Assembly (NCBI GenBank): GCA_026004975.1 | Contig: BPKE01000002.1 | Span: 620,001-684,000 of the forward strand | DNA length: 64,000 nucleotides | From: Gammaproteobacteria bacterium | GTDB taxonomy: Bacteria > Pseudomonadota > Gammaproteobacteria > HTCC5015 | Direction of reading: 5' to 3' | In this document: positions 19,917-28,827 of the stretch, piece after piece | Layout of the letters: every line of letters begins with the position of its first letter | How positions within the stretch are numbered: the stretch's first letter is position 1 | Translations under genes and position numbers: made by a program | The notes under the pieces: generated by a model | Databases searched by the model: none | Told to the model about the DNA's origin: nothing | What the model saw: the letters and a program-made list of their open reading frames with translations, nothing else

Positions 19917-21521
19917 CACTGCTGGCCGTCGAAGACCTGCGCATCGCTTTTCCGGGCGCCGAGGGCCCGGCCGTGGACGGCGTCGGTTTCACCCTCGAGC
20001 GGGGCGAGACGCTGGCCCTGGTCGGCGAATCCGGTTCGGGCAAATCGCTCACCTGCTTGAGCCTGCTCGACCTACTGCCGCCCGGCGCCCGCCTGCTCTC
20101 CGGTCGCGCCCGCCTCGACGGCCGCGAATTGCTCGGGGGCGGCGCACGGCGGCTGCGCGGCCGCGACATCGGCGTGGTGTTCCAGGATCCGATGACCGCG
20201 CTGAACCCGTTCTTGACCATCGGCCGGCAACTGGAGGAGCCCCTGCGCCTGCACGCCCGCCTCGGCCGTCGCGAGGCGCGCCGCCGCGCCTGCGCGGCCC
20301 TCGAAGAAGTCGGCATCGACCGGCCCGCGGAACGCCTCGCCCAATATCCGCACGAGTTCTCCGGCGGCATGCGCCAGCGCGTCATGATCGCCATGGCCCT
20401 GATCAACCGGCCGCGCCTGCTCATCGCCGACGAACCGACCACCGCCCTGGACGTGACCATCCAGGCGCAGATCCTCGAGCTCATCGCCCGCCTGCAACGC
20501 GAGCACCGACCTGGCCGTCCTGTTCGTCACCCACGACCTGGCGGTGGCGGCGCAGGTGGCCCGGCGGGTGCTGGTCATGCACCGCGGACGCATCGTCGAG
20601 GCCGGCGAAGTGGCGCGCGTGTTCACCGCCCCCGAGGCCGACTACACCCGGCGGCTGATCGAAGCCATCCCCAGCCGCTCGAAGCCGTACCCCAGCCGCG
20701 CCGACGGGCGGGCCTTGCTCGAAGTGGAAGACCTGCGCGTCGACTACGACACCGCCGCTGGGGCGTTCGAGCGCCGGCGGCGGTTCACCGCCGTGGACGG
20801 CGTCAGCCTGCGCATCGAGGGCGGCGAAGTGCTCGGCCTGGTGGGCGAATCCGGCTCCGGCAAATCCACCCTCGCCCGGGCCGTGATGCGCCTGCTGCGC
20901 CCCGAGGCGGGCCGCATCCGCCTGGCCGGCAACGACATCACCACGCTGGGCGAACGCGCCCTGCGTCCGCTGCGCCGGCGCTGGCAGATGGTCTTCCAGG
21001 ATCCCTACGCTTCGCTCAACCCGCGCCTGTCGGTCGCCGAAGCCCTGTGCGAACCGCTGCGCGTGCACGGTCTGGTCGAGACGGCCGGCGCGGCGCGCAA
21101 GCGCGCCGCCCGCCTGCTCGAAGAAGTCGGCCTGCCGGCCGCCGCCCTCGATCGCTACCCCCACGAGTTCTCCGGCGGTCAGCGCCAGCGCCTGGCGATC
21201 GCGCGCGCCCTGGCCCTGGAACCGGCGCTGCTGGTGGCCGACGAACCGGTCTCGGCCCTCGACGTCACCGTCCAGGCGCAAATCCTCGAATTGCTGCAGC
21301 GGCTCAACCGCGAACGCGGTCTGAGCCTGCTGTTCATCTCCCACGACCTGGCCGTGGTGCGCTTCCTCGCCGACCGCGTCGCCGTCATGCACCGTGGGCG
21401 CCTCGTCGAGCAGGGCCCCACCGAACGCGTCTACGACCGCCCCGAACACCCCTACACCCGTCGCCTGCTGGCCAGCGTCCCGCGGCCGCCGGTGTCCGGT
21501 CACGGTCCGGCACCGCCATGA
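19913..21521 (+). pseudogene. Fused double ATPase of the oligopeptide ABC transporter (OppDF-type), frameshifted
   Basis: One gene encodes two ABC ATPase domains in tandem, as in YejF or GsiA, rather than separate OppD and OppF. Domain 1: Walker A GESGSGKS, signature SGGMRQR, Walker [13 protein letters not shown]. Domain 2: Walker A GESGSGKS, signature SGGQRQR, Walker [13 protein letters not shown]. The frame breaks at base 20507, where one extra C separates LQREH from [13 protein letters not shown], just before the H-loop of domain 1. Removing it gives a continuous 535-residue protein. GTG start overlaps oppC. Confidence 0.88.
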
Positions 21522-21556
21522 GTGGCACGCCGTGGCGGCGGCCTGCGCCGCTGGTG

Positions 21557-21562
21557 TATCAT
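21557..21562 (+). promoter_or_regulatory. Possible -10 element for fabI
   Basis: TATCAT, 54 bases before the fabI ATG, preceded by TG. No convincing -35 box; read-through from the transporter operon is also possible. Confidence 0.3.
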
Positions 21563-21615
21563 CGCGCGGCCCGCGTCCGCGGCTTTCACGAATCCGAACC
21601 ACGAGGACGGCTGCA

Positions 21616-22410
21616 ATGGGATTTCTCAACGGCAAACGCGCCTTGATCGTCGGTGTCGCCAGCAACCGCTCGATCGCCTGGGGCATCGCCCAGGCCATGC
21701 ACCGTGAAGGCGCCGAACTCGCCTTCACCTACCAGGGCGACCGACTCAAAGACCGCGTCGTGGAACTGGCCTCCGGCCTCGGCAGCGACATCGTCCTGCC
21801 GCTGGACGTCACCGACGACGCGCAGATCGACGCCGTTTTCGCCGCCCTGAAGGAACGCTGGGGGCGCCTGGACATCCTCGTCCACTCGGTCGCCTACGCA
21901 CCGGCCGACCAGGTGCGCGGCGACTTCCTGGAGAACATCACCCGCGAAGGCTTTCACATCGCCCACGACATCAGCGCCTACAGCTTCGCCGCACTCGCCA
22001 AGGCCGCCAAGCCGCTGCTCGAGGCCAGCGGCCGCTCGGCGCTGCTCACCTTGACCTACCTGGGCTCGCAGCGCGCGATCCCGAACTACAACACCATGGG
22101 CGTGGCCAAGGCGGCCCTGGAGGCCACCACCCGCTACCTCGCGCGTTCCCTGGGGCCGATCGGCGGCCGCGTGAACGCCATCTCGGCGGGCCCGATCAAA
22201 ACCCTGGCGGCCTCCGGCATCGGCAACTTCCGCAAGATCCTCGACCACGTGGCCCAGGTCGCGCCGCTGGGCCGCAACATCACCCAGGAAGAAGTGGGCA
22301 ACGCCGCCGCCTTCCTCTGCTCGGACCTCGCCTCGGGCATCACCGGCGAGATCCTCTACGTCGACGGCGGCTACAACATCACCGGCATGGCGCTGCCCGG
22401 CGTCGACTGA
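21616..22410 (+). CDS. fabI: Enoyl-[acyl-carrier-protein] reductase (NADH)
   Basis: A 264-residue short-chain dehydrogenase-type enzyme for the last step of fatty-acid elongation. FabI-specific features are the NAD site [13 protein letters not shown], the HSVAYAP block, and the catalytic Tyr-x6-Lys in NYNTMGVAK; residues around [15 protein letters not shown] match the triclosan-sensitive FabI family. ATG at 21616 fits the family N-terminus ([13 protein letters not shown]). Followed by a strong terminator. Confidence 0.96.
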   Translation: MGFLNGKRALIVGVASNRSIAWGIAQAMHREGAELAFTYQGDRLKDRVVELASGLGSDIVLPLDVTDDAQIDAVFAALKERWGRLDILVHSVAYAPADQVRGDFLENITREGFHIAHDISAYSFAALAKAAKPLLEASGRSALLTLTYLGSQRAIPNYNTMGVAKAALEATTRYLARSLGPIGGRVNAISAGPIKTLAASGIGNFRKILDHVAQVAPLGRNITQEEVGNAAAFLCSDLASGITGEILYVDGGYNITGMALPGVD

Positions 22411-22430
22411 AGCGGGCCGGCCGGCGCGAC

Positions 22431-22460
22431 GAAAAAGGCCGCGGCGCGCCGCGGCCTTTT
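22431..22460. terminator. Bidirectional intrinsic terminator between fabI and cysN
   Basis: A perfect 20-base GC palindrome (22437-22456) is flanked by A5 on the left and T4 on the right, so it can stop transcripts of the convergent fabI (+) and cysN (-). Confidence 0.85.
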
Positions 22461-22480
22461 CGCTGGCTTCGGGACCCGAC

Positions 22481-23938
22481 TCAGTCCCACCAATGCGGGT
22501 AGTGCCGCGCCACCAGTTCGCGCAAGGCCGTCTCGAAGGCCTCGGGCGCCAGATCCCGCTGCAACAAGGCGTGCAGCTCGGATTCCACCGCGCTGCGCCC
22601 GGCATAGACGAAATCCGCATCCGAGGGGGCGAGCGGTTCGATGACCATGCCCGCCCCGACCGTGGCGTTGCTCAAGCGGTCGATGACGATGAAGGCGCCC
22701 GTGGCCCGGTGTTCGGCATAAGGGTCGATCACGGTGTGCTGGTTGAGCACCACGTCGACCACGCCGATGTCGTTCAAGCCGAGGGTTTCGGCCTCGCTGA
22801 GGGCCTGGGTGTTGACGTCGATGCGGTGATGGATCTGCGTCACCCGGCCCGGCGCGGTCTTGCAAGCGAGTTTCACCAGGTACTCCCGTCCGGTCTCCAG
22901 CACCTTCTCGTGCATCCACACCAGGTGCGCCTTGAAATGATTGGTGACGCCGACCGGATCCTCGTCGCGGACGATCACGTCCCCGCGCGAGACGTCGATC
23001 TCGTCCTCGAGGACCAGGGTGACGGCCTGGCCGGCGAAGGCCGAGGGCAGATCGCCGTCATACGTGACGATCCGCGCGACCCGGCTGCGCGTCCCGGAGG
23101 GCAACACCCGGATCGGGTCGCCCACCGCCACGCGCCCGGACCCCACCGTGCCGGAAAAACCGCGGAAATCCGCGTGCGGCCGGTTGACGAACTGGACCGG
23201 GAAACGCAGCGGCGCCGACACCGGTGCGCCGTCGATCTCGATCGTCTCGAGCAAGCGCAGCAGGGTCGGGCCGTCGTACCAGGGCATCCGCGCGCTCGGC
23301 TCGACCACGTTGTCGCCCTTGAGCGCGCTCAGCGGCACGAAGTGCACCGCCTCGAAGCCGAGCCGGTCGGCGAAAGCCAGGTAATCGGCGCGGATCCGAT
23401 CGAACACCGCCGGGTCGTAACCGACCAGGTCCATCTTGTTGATCGCCACGATGACACGCCGGATGCCGAGCAGCGACACGATGTAACTGTGACGGCGGGT
23501 CTGCGTGAGCACCCCGTTGCGCGCATCGATGAGGATCACCGCCACATCGCAGTTCGACGCGCCGGTGGCCATGTTGCGCGTGTACTGCTCGTGTCCGGGC
23601 GTGTCGGCGATGATGAACTTGCGCTTGTCGGTCGAAAAATAGCGGTAGGCGACGTCGATGGTGATGCCCTGCTCGCGCTCGGCCTGCAAGCCGTCCACCA
23701 GCAAGGAAAAGTCGATCTCTTCGCCGGCTCCGCGCTTGCGGCTGTCGGCCTTGACCGAGGCCAACTGGTCCTCGTAGACCGTCTTCGAGTCGTGCAGCAG
23801 CCGCCCGATGAGGGTGCTCTTGCCGTCGTCGACGCTGCCGCAGGTCAAAAACCGCAGCAAGGCCTTGTTCTGGTGCTGTTCCAGGTAGCGCTCGATGTCG
23901 ATCGGCGCCGGTTTCGCTTCGGTCGTCGCTTCGGTCAT
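22481..23938 (-). CDS. cysN: Sulfate adenylyltransferase subunit 1 (GTPase)
   Basis: A 485-residue EF-Tu-like GTPase that drives APS synthesis by CysD. G motifs are visible: [18 protein letters not shown] (G1), [12 protein letters not shown] (G3) and NKMDLVGYD (G4), followed by two beta-barrel domains. It ends without a CysC kinase domain, so APS kinase, if used, is encoded elsewhere. It follows cysD by 23 bases. Confidence 0.95.
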   Translation of the reverse strand: MTEATTEAKPAPIDIERYLEQHQNKALLRFLTCGSVDDGKSTLIGRLLHDSKTVYEDQLASVKADSRKRGAGEEIDFSLLVDGLQAEREQGITIDVAYRYFSTDKRKFIIADTPGHEQYTRNMATGASNCDVAVILIDARNGVLTQTRRHSYIVSLLGIRRVIVAINKMDLVGYDPAVFDRIRADYLAFADRLGFEAVHFVPLSALKGDNVVEPSARMPWYDGPTLLRLLETIEIDGAPVSAPLRFPVQFVNRPHADFRGFSGTVGSGRVAVGDPIRVLPSGTRSRVARIVTYDGDLPSAFAGQAVTLVLEDEIDVSRGDVIVRDEDPVGVTNHFKAHLVWMHEKVLETGREYLVKLACKTAPGRVTQIHHRIDVNTQALSEAETLGLNDIGVVDVVLNQHTVIDPYAEHRATGAFIVIDRLSNATVGAGMVIEPLAPSDADFVYAGRSAVESELHALLQRDLAPEAFETALRELVARHYPHWWD

Positions 23939-23961
23939 GGTGTTCTTCGCTCGGCGGGCGA

Positions 23962-24882
23962 TCAGAAATACCCTTCCTGCTTCTTCTTCTCCATGGAGGC
24001 CGCCGTGTCGTGGTCGATCAGGCGGCCCTGCCGCTCGGAGCTGCGGGTGAGCAGCATTTCACGGATGATCTCGGGCAGGGTCGTCGCGGTCGACTCGATG
24101 GCGCCCGTCAACGGATAGCAACCCAGGGTGCGGAAACGCACCATCTTGTACTCGATTTTCTCGTCGGGCCGCAGCCGCGCCTTCATCCGGTCGTCGTCGA
24201 CCATGATCAGCATGCCGTCGCGCCGCACCACGGGCCGCTCCTTGGCGAAGTACAGGGGCACGATCGGAATGTTCTCCAGGTAGATGTATTGCCAGACGTC
24301 GAGCTCCGTCCAGTTGGACAGCGGGAACACGCGGATGCTCTCGCCCTTGTTGATCCGGCCGTTGTACAGGTTCCACAGCTCGGGGCGCTGGTTTTTCGGG
24401 TCCCAGCGGTGGAAACGGTCGCGGAAGGAATAGACGCGCTCCTTGGCGCGCGACTTTTCCTCGTCGCGCCGCGCGCCGCCGAAAGCCGCGTCGAATCCGT
24501 AGCGCGTCAAAGCCTGCTTGAGCGCCTCGGTTTTCATGATGTGCGTGTGCTTTTCGCTGCCGTGATCGAAGGGGTTGATGCCCATGCGCAACCCCTCTTC
24601 GTTCACGTGCACGATCAGCTCCATGCCCATTTCCTTGGCCCGGCGGTCCCGGAACTCGATCATTTCCCGGAACTTCCACGTCGTGTCGATGTGCATCAAC
24701 GGGAAAGGCGGCTTGCCGGGATAGAACGCCTTCAAGGCGAGATGGGTCATCACCGCCGAATCCTTGCCGATCGAGTAGAGCATCACCGGGTTTTCGAACT
24801 CGGCGGCGACCTCGCGGATGATGTGGATGGATTCGGCTTCGAGCTGTCGAAGATGGGTCAGGCGTTCGCGGTCGACGGGCAT
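23962..24882 (-). CDS. cysD: Sulfate adenylyltransferase subunit 2
   Basis: A 306-residue ATP pyrophosphatase-type enzyme that makes adenosine 5'-phosphosulfate from sulfate and ATP together with CysN. The PP-loop is [30 protein letters not shown] and [15 protein letters not shown] are characteristic. The ATG at 24882 matches the family N-terminus ([18 protein letters not shown]). Heads a cysDN operon for assimilation; a role in dissimilatory sulfur chemistry cannot be told from this pair alone. Confidence 0.95.
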   Translation of the reverse strand: MPVDRERLTHLRQLEAESIHIIREVAAEFENPVMLYSIGKDSAVMTHLALKAFYPGKPPFPLMHIDTTWKFREMIEFRDRRAKEMGMELIVHVNEEGLRMGINPFDHGSEKHTHIMKTEALKQALTRYGFDAAFGGARRDEEKSRAKERVYSFRDRFHRWDPKNQRPELWNLYNGRINKGESIRVFPLSNWTELDVWQYIYLENIPIVPLYFAKERPVVRRDGMLIMVDDDRMKARLRPDEKIEYKMVRFRTLGCYPLTGAIESTATTLPEIIREMLLTRSSERQGRLIDHDTAASMEKKKQEGYF

Positions 24883-24913
24883 GATCGGGCTGCACGGTTC
24901 GTTTGGCGCGCGC

Positions 24914-24919
24914 ATTATA
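24914..24919 (-). promoter_or_regulatory. -10 element of cysDN promoter
   Basis: A perfect TATAAT on the minus strand, 32 bases upstream of the cysD ATG, with a poor -35 (GACGGG), as expected for a promoter that needs an activator such as CysB. No CysB site could be defined. Confidence 0.6.
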
Positions 24920-24971
24920 ACGGAACCGGCGCGACGCCCGTCCGCGCCACCCAGACGAGACGCGCATATCG

Positions 24972-26192
24972 TTATGCGTCCGCGTCGCCGGCGACCACGA
25001 TGCGGTTGCGGCCGTCGGCCTTGGCGCGGTACAAGGCCCGGTCGGCGGCGCGCAACACGGCCTGCGGGCCGGGCCGGCGGCCGCGCCCGGCGGCCAGGCC
25101 GATGCTGACGGTCACCGCCAGCGCCTCGCGACCGTTGCGCCCGCCCCGCCGCCGGCGCCCTTCGGCGGCCGAGCGAGGGCGGTCGGGCGCGCGCAGCACC
25201 AAGCGGTGGGCGGCGATCTCGGCGCGCAAGGTCTCCAACCGCGCCGCCACCCACTCGGCGCCGCGCCCGCCGAAGACCAGGCAGAATTCCTCGCCGCCGT
25301 AGCGGTAGGCTTGCCCTCCGCGCAGGCGCGCCAACTTGGCGCCGACCATGCGCAGCACCTGGTCGCCGATGTCGTGGCCGTAACGGTCGTTGACGCGCTT
25401 GAAGTGGTCCACATCGAGCATCGCCAACCAGTAGCGCCCGCCGAGCTGCTCGAGGCGGTCCTCCAGGGCGCGCCGCGCCGGCAGGCCGGTCAGCTCGTCG
25501 CGATAGGCCAGATCGCGGGCGCCCTGCAACAGCGCGACGAGCAGCGCCAGACCGGCGGCACTCTGCATCACCAGCGACTGGCCGGGGCGGGCCAGTTCCG
25601 CCAGTGTCCAGCCGGTGGCGGCGAGCGCCGCCAGTCCGGCGGCGGCGCCCGGCGCGCCCCGGATCAGGCGCCAGACACACAGCAGACCGCCGGCCGCGAA
25701 CAGGGCGAGCGCGGCCGGCGCCAGGGTACGCTCGGGCGGCTGCACCACCCACCAGGGATGGGCGGCGAGCGCCCCGAGGGCCGCCGGAACCGGCATCCCG
25801 GTCCACCACCATCCCGCACCGGCGGCGGCCAACGCCGCCAGGTACGCCCACAACGGCCAGGCGGCGGGGGCGCGCAGGGCGGCGCGCGGCCAGCAGGCCG
25901 CCAGGGTGATCGACACCGGCACGGCGATCCCCAAAACGGCGAGCACCGCGCGCGGCAGCGGCAAGGACAGGCGCGTCTGCAGGGTCAGGTCCACCACCGC
26001 GTAGAAGCCCGCCAGCAGCAAGGCCAGAACGCAAATGTGCAGGCGGTTGTAATAGGCGGCCAGCGCCGCCGCCAGCGCGGCCAAGGCATAAGGCAACCAG
26101 GGCCACGCCCCGAGTTCGCGCCACAACGCCTCCTGCCAGTACCCCGCGGCGGCCAGCAGCCCCAGGGGCGCGACCAGTTGTCGCCAGTGCAC
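24972..26192 (-). CDS. Membrane-bound diguanylate cyclase (GGDEF)
   Basis: A 406-residue protein: about seven hydrophobic membrane segments in residues 1-235, then a GGDEF domain ([31 protein letters not shown], active-site [15 protein letters not shown]). GGEEF is a catalytically competent variant, so it should make cyclic di-GMP from GTP. The RxxD inhibitory site expected just before the motif is not seen. An Arg/Gly-rich insertion follows the active site. Start: GTG at 26192 with SD GAGGGGGG; the frame is open further upstream without a good start. It is transcribed in the same direction as the flagellar genes, after a structured 255-base gap. Confidence 0.85.
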   Translation of the reverse strand: MHWRQLVAPLGLLAAAGYWQEALWRELGAWPWLPYALAALAAALAAYYNRLHICVLALLLAGFYAVVDLTLQTRLSLPLPRAVLAVLGIAVPVSITLAACWPRAALRAPAAWPLWAYLAALAAAGAGWWWTGMPVPAALGALAAHPWWVVQPPERTLAPAALALFAAGGLLCVWRLIRGAPGAAAGLAALAATGWTLAELARPGQSLVMQSAAGLALLVALLQGARDLAYRDELTGLPARRALEDRLEQLGGRYWLAMLDVDHFKRVNDRYGHDIGDQVLRMVGAKLARLRGGQAYRYGGEEFCLVFGGRGAEWVAARLETLRAEIAAHRLVLRAPDRPRSAAEGRRRRGGRNGREALAVTVSIGLAAGRGRRPGPQAVLRAADRALYRAKADGRNRIVVAGDADA

Positions 26193-26353
26193 GGTTCCCC
26201 CCTCATGCGCGAACGAAACGGAAAGCGCTCGCCCGAGCGCGGGCGGGCGCGCGCCGATCCTACCATCACGGATGTGAAAATACCGCCGGGGCGAACCCGC
26301 AGACGTGACGAAACGGTTGCAAGGAAAACGTGGAATCACTATATTCTGGCGAC

Positions 26354-26471
26354 CCGGGAATGTCGCTCCCTGTGTTCCCGGTACGGGTGGGGGAAGGGAT
26401 ATTCGCCCTCCTGCGACCCTGCTGTCGCACTCGATATCCCAAAAGTCTTAGCCCGGACTTCTCCCCCACCC
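26354..26471 (-). promoter_or_regulatory. Structured RNA candidate (three-helix junction plus pseudoknot-like hairpin) upstream of the diguanylate cyclase
   Basis: Read on the minus strand, bases 26471-26463 pair with 26393-26385 (nine pairs, GGGTGGGGG with CCCCCACCC). Inside are two arms: AAGTC/GACTT (26460-26443 region) and GGGATATCG with CGATATCCC bearing a one-base bulge (26440-26432 / 26405-26396), itself capped by TGCGAC/GTCGCA (26429-26424 / 26417-26412). A second hairpin, CCGGGAA/TTCCCGG (26381-26375 / 26360-26354), follows; GCGAC in its loop could pair with GTCGC just downstream. The element covers the last codons of motD and lies in the 5' region of the GGDEF gene. It does not match the cyclic di-GMP riboswitch cores I know. 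Function unknown. Confidence 0.5.
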
Positions 26472-27158
26472 ACCTTTGCTTTCTTCGGCCGCCACGCCCA
26501 CCGGTTCCACCGGCAGGCGCCGCGGATCCGCCGAAGGCAACACCACCAACACCACCCGGCGATTGCGCGCCCGCGCCCGCGCGTCGCGGTTGGGCACCGC
26601 CGGCCGTTGATCGCCGTGGGCCACGGCCGCCAGTCGCGCCGGCGCCACGCCCCGTTCGACCAGCAGGCGCAACACGGCGGTGGCGCGGGCGGCCGACAAT
26701 TCCCAGTTGGATGGATAGCGCGGGCCGGCGATCGGGCGGTCGTCGGTGAAACCTTCGACCAGCACGGCGTTGTCGAAAGGCACGAGCGTGTCGGCCAGGG
26801 CCTCGATCAGGGGGCGGGCGCGCGGCTCGAGCTCGGCGCTGCCGCTGGCGTAGAGCATGCCGGCTTCGAGCTCGATCTCCAGGCGCAGCGGCCGGCGCGT
26901 CACCCGGATCCGTCCCTGCTCGAGCCAAGGCGACAGCGCCGCCTGCAGGCGCGCGTCGATCTCGCCGATGCGCCAGGCCTGCTCGACGGCGGGGGTCGGG
27001 GCGGCGTCGGTGTCGCCGCCCGCGGGGTCACGGGCCGGGGTGGACCAAGCGCCGGCATAGAGCAGGACGAACAGGGCGAAGAGCAAGGTCATCCAGTCGG
27101 CGTAGCACACCAACCAACGGTCGTGGCTGCGCCGCCGCTCTGTGCCGACCCCGTTCAT
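26448..27158 (-). CDS. motD: Flagellar stator protein MotD (MotB-like)
   Basis: A 236-residue stator subunit: one N-terminal membrane helix with the critical Asp in CYADWMTLLFALFVLLYA, then an OmpA-like peptidoglycan-binding domain (GFTDDRPI, YPSNWELSAARA, ARARNRRVVL). In Pseudomonas MotC/MotD are the second stator set, encoded after fleN and the chemotaxis genes. Here motC ends 3 bases upstream. The C-terminal ~25 residues and stop lie over the structured element described above. Confidence 0.88.
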   Translation of the reverse strand: MNGVGTERRRSHDRWLVCYADWMTLLFALFVLLYAGAWSTPARDPAGGDTDAAPTPAVEQAWRIGEIDARLQAALSPWLEQGRIRVTRRPLRLEIELEAGMLYASGSAELEPRARPLIEALADTLVPFDNAVLVEGFTDDRPIAGPRYPSNWELSAARATAVLRLLVERGVAPARLAAVAHGDQRPAVPNRDARARARNRRVVLVVLPSADPRRLPVEPVGVAAEESKGGWGRSPG

Positions 27159-27161
27159 GGG

Positions 27162-27935
27162 TCAAGCGGCGGCCTGGGCCCGGCAGTAGCCGGTCAGGCG
27201 CTCGCGGATGCGATGCGGGTTGTCCCCTTCGGCGATCGCGACCACCCCCTCCAGAACCAGGCGCCGCGCCTGCAAGGTGTCCTGGACGATCCCCCGCAGA
27301 CGTTCGGCGACCGGCAGACAGAACAGGTTCGCCAGCGCCAGGCCGTAGACGGTCGCGACGAAGGCCGCGGCGATGGCCGGCCCGAGCCGGGCCGGGTCGG
27401 CCAGCGCCGAGGTGGCGCGGATCAGGCCGAGCACGGCGCCGAGCATGCCGAAGATGGGCGCGTAGCCGCCGAGGCTTTCGTAGACGCCGACGGCGCGCTG
27501 CAGGCGCCGCGCCTCGGCTTCGAGCTCGACTTCCATGCTGCGCCGGATGGCCTCGGCGCTGCGCCCGTCCACGAGCAGTTGCAGCGCCTTGGCGACGAAG
27601 GGGTCGCGCTGGCGCGCGGTTTCGGCATCCAGAGCCAGGATGCCCTCCCGCCGCGCCACCCAGCTCCAGCGCAGCACGATGTCCAGTTGCGCCCGCGGCG
27701 TCAAGGCCGGTGTCGCGAAAACCCAACGGAGCAAAGCCGCCGCCAGGCGCAGGCCAGACACGGGGGTTTCGACCAGCACCGCGGCCAGAGCGCCGCCGAC
27801 CACCACGGCCAGCGCCGCCGGTTGCCAGAGCCGCTCCAGCGCCAGGCCGTCGGCGGCGCCCGCCCCGCAGATCAACGCCAGGCCGCCCGCGAGCCCCAGC
27901 CAGGCGCCCCATTGCAACCGCGCCGCCCGCGCCAT
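27162..27935 (-). CDS. motC: Flagellar stator protein MotC (MotA-like)
   Basis: A 257-residue four-helix MotA/TolQ/ExbB-type channel subunit that, with MotD, converts ion flow to torque. Visible: two N-terminal membrane helices, a cytoplasmic loop (WVARREGILALDAE, DPFVAKALQLL), and the conserved YAPIFGMLGAVLGLI ... FVATVYGLALANLFCLPVA membrane pair. Follows fleN by 15 bases. In most gammaproteobacteria fliA-cheYZAB would separate fleN from motC; they are absent here. Confidence 0.88.
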   Translation of the reverse strand: MARAARLQWGAWLGLAGGLALICGAGAADGLALERLWQPAALAVVVGGALAAVLVETPVSGLRLAAALLRWVFATPALTPRAQLDIVLRWSWVARREGILALDAETARQRDPFVAKALQLLVDGRSAEAIRRSMEVELEAEARRLQRAVGVYESLGGYAPIFGMLGAVLGLIRATSALADPARLGPAIAAAFVATVYGLALANLFCLPVAERLRGIVQDTLQARRLVLEGVVAIAEGDNPHRIRERLTGYCRAQAAA

Positions 27936-27950
27936 CCGCTCGGCTCCGCA

Positions 27951-28808
27951 TCACCCGGCCAGCGCCAGCGCGTCGGCGCCGACCAGGCGTTCCAGGAAAA
28001 ACTGCACGTGCCCGCTGGCCTGCTCCAGCAGCGGCCAGCCGTCGACGGTCGCCGCGAGGCGCCGGAACGCCTCGCTGGCGCGCGCCCGCGGATAGGCTTC
28101 CACCACGGCGCTGCGCGCCTGCACCGCCTTGCGCAACTGCTCGTCGAACGGCACCATGCCGGCATAATCCAGCGTCACGTCGAGAAAGCGGGTCACCACC
28201 GACAACAGGCGCGCGAACACGGCACGGGCCTGCGCCTCCGAAGCGGCCATGTTCACCACCACCCGGCAGCGTCCGACGCCGTAATCGCGTCCCAGAACCT
28301 TGATCAGGGCGTAGGCGTCGGCCAGCGCGGTGGGCTCGTCGCAGACCACGACCATCACGTGTTGCGCCGCCCGGCAGAACGACAGGACATGCGGCCCGAT
28401 GCCCGCCGCGGTGTCCACGAGCAACGTGTCGAGCGGGAAGCGCACCTGGCTGAAACCGTAGATCAACCCGGCCAGTTCGCGCTCGTTCATGCGCGTCAAG
28501 CGGTGCACGCCCGAGGCCGCCGGCACGATCCGCACCCCGGCCGGCCCTTCGATGAGGATGTCGTCGAGCGTGCACGCCCCGTCGATCACGTGGCGGATGT
28601 CGCGCGGCGGCTTCAAGCCGAGCAGCACATCCACGTTGGCCAGGCCGAGGTCGGCGTCGAGCAGCATCACCTTGCGCCCGCGGCGCGCCATCGCCACCGC
28701 CAAGTTCACGGCGACGTTGGTCTTGCCGACGCCGCCCTTTCCGCCGCTGACCGCGATCACCTGCACGGGCCGGGGCCCGGACCGATCCAATGCCGTTACC
28801 GTTTGCAT
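27951..28808 (-). CDS. fleN: Flagellar number regulator, MinD-like ATPase FleN/FlhG
   Basis: A 285-residue ParA/MinD-type ATPase that limits flagellar number and antagonises the sigma54 activator FleQ in polar flagellates. Deviant Walker A SGGKGGVGKTNVAVNLA, switch VMLLDADLGLANVDVLLGL and DTAAGIG are intact. The start ATG has SD AAGGAG. Between flhF (20 bases upstream) and motC. Confidence 0.93.
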   Translation of the reverse strand: MQTVTALDRSGPRPVQVIAVSGGKGGVGKTNVAVNLAVAMARRGRKVMLLDADLGLANVDVLLGLKPPRDIRHVIDGACTLDDILIEGPAGVRIVPAASGVHRLTRMNERELAGLIYGFSQVRFPLDTLLVDTAAGIGPHVLSFCRAAQHVMVVVCDEPTALADAYALIKVLGRDYGVGRCRVVVNMAASEAQARAVFARLLSVVTRFLDVTLDYAGMVPFDEQLRKAVQARSAVVEAYPRARASEAFRRLAATVDGWPLLEQASGHVQFFLERLVGADALALAG

Positions 28809-28827
28809 GGCCGTCTCCTTGTGCCGA

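Noticed and set aside
26450-26462. Minus-strand AGAAGTCCGGGCT resembling the conserved core of RNase P RNA
   Set aside because: Only this short piece matches; the rest of the P-RNA core is absent and the segment overlaps the motD end.
26354-26471. Known cyclic di-GMP riboswitch class I or II ahead of the GGDEF gene
   Set aside because: The conserved ligand-binding segments of both classes are not present, so the element was reported as unknown.
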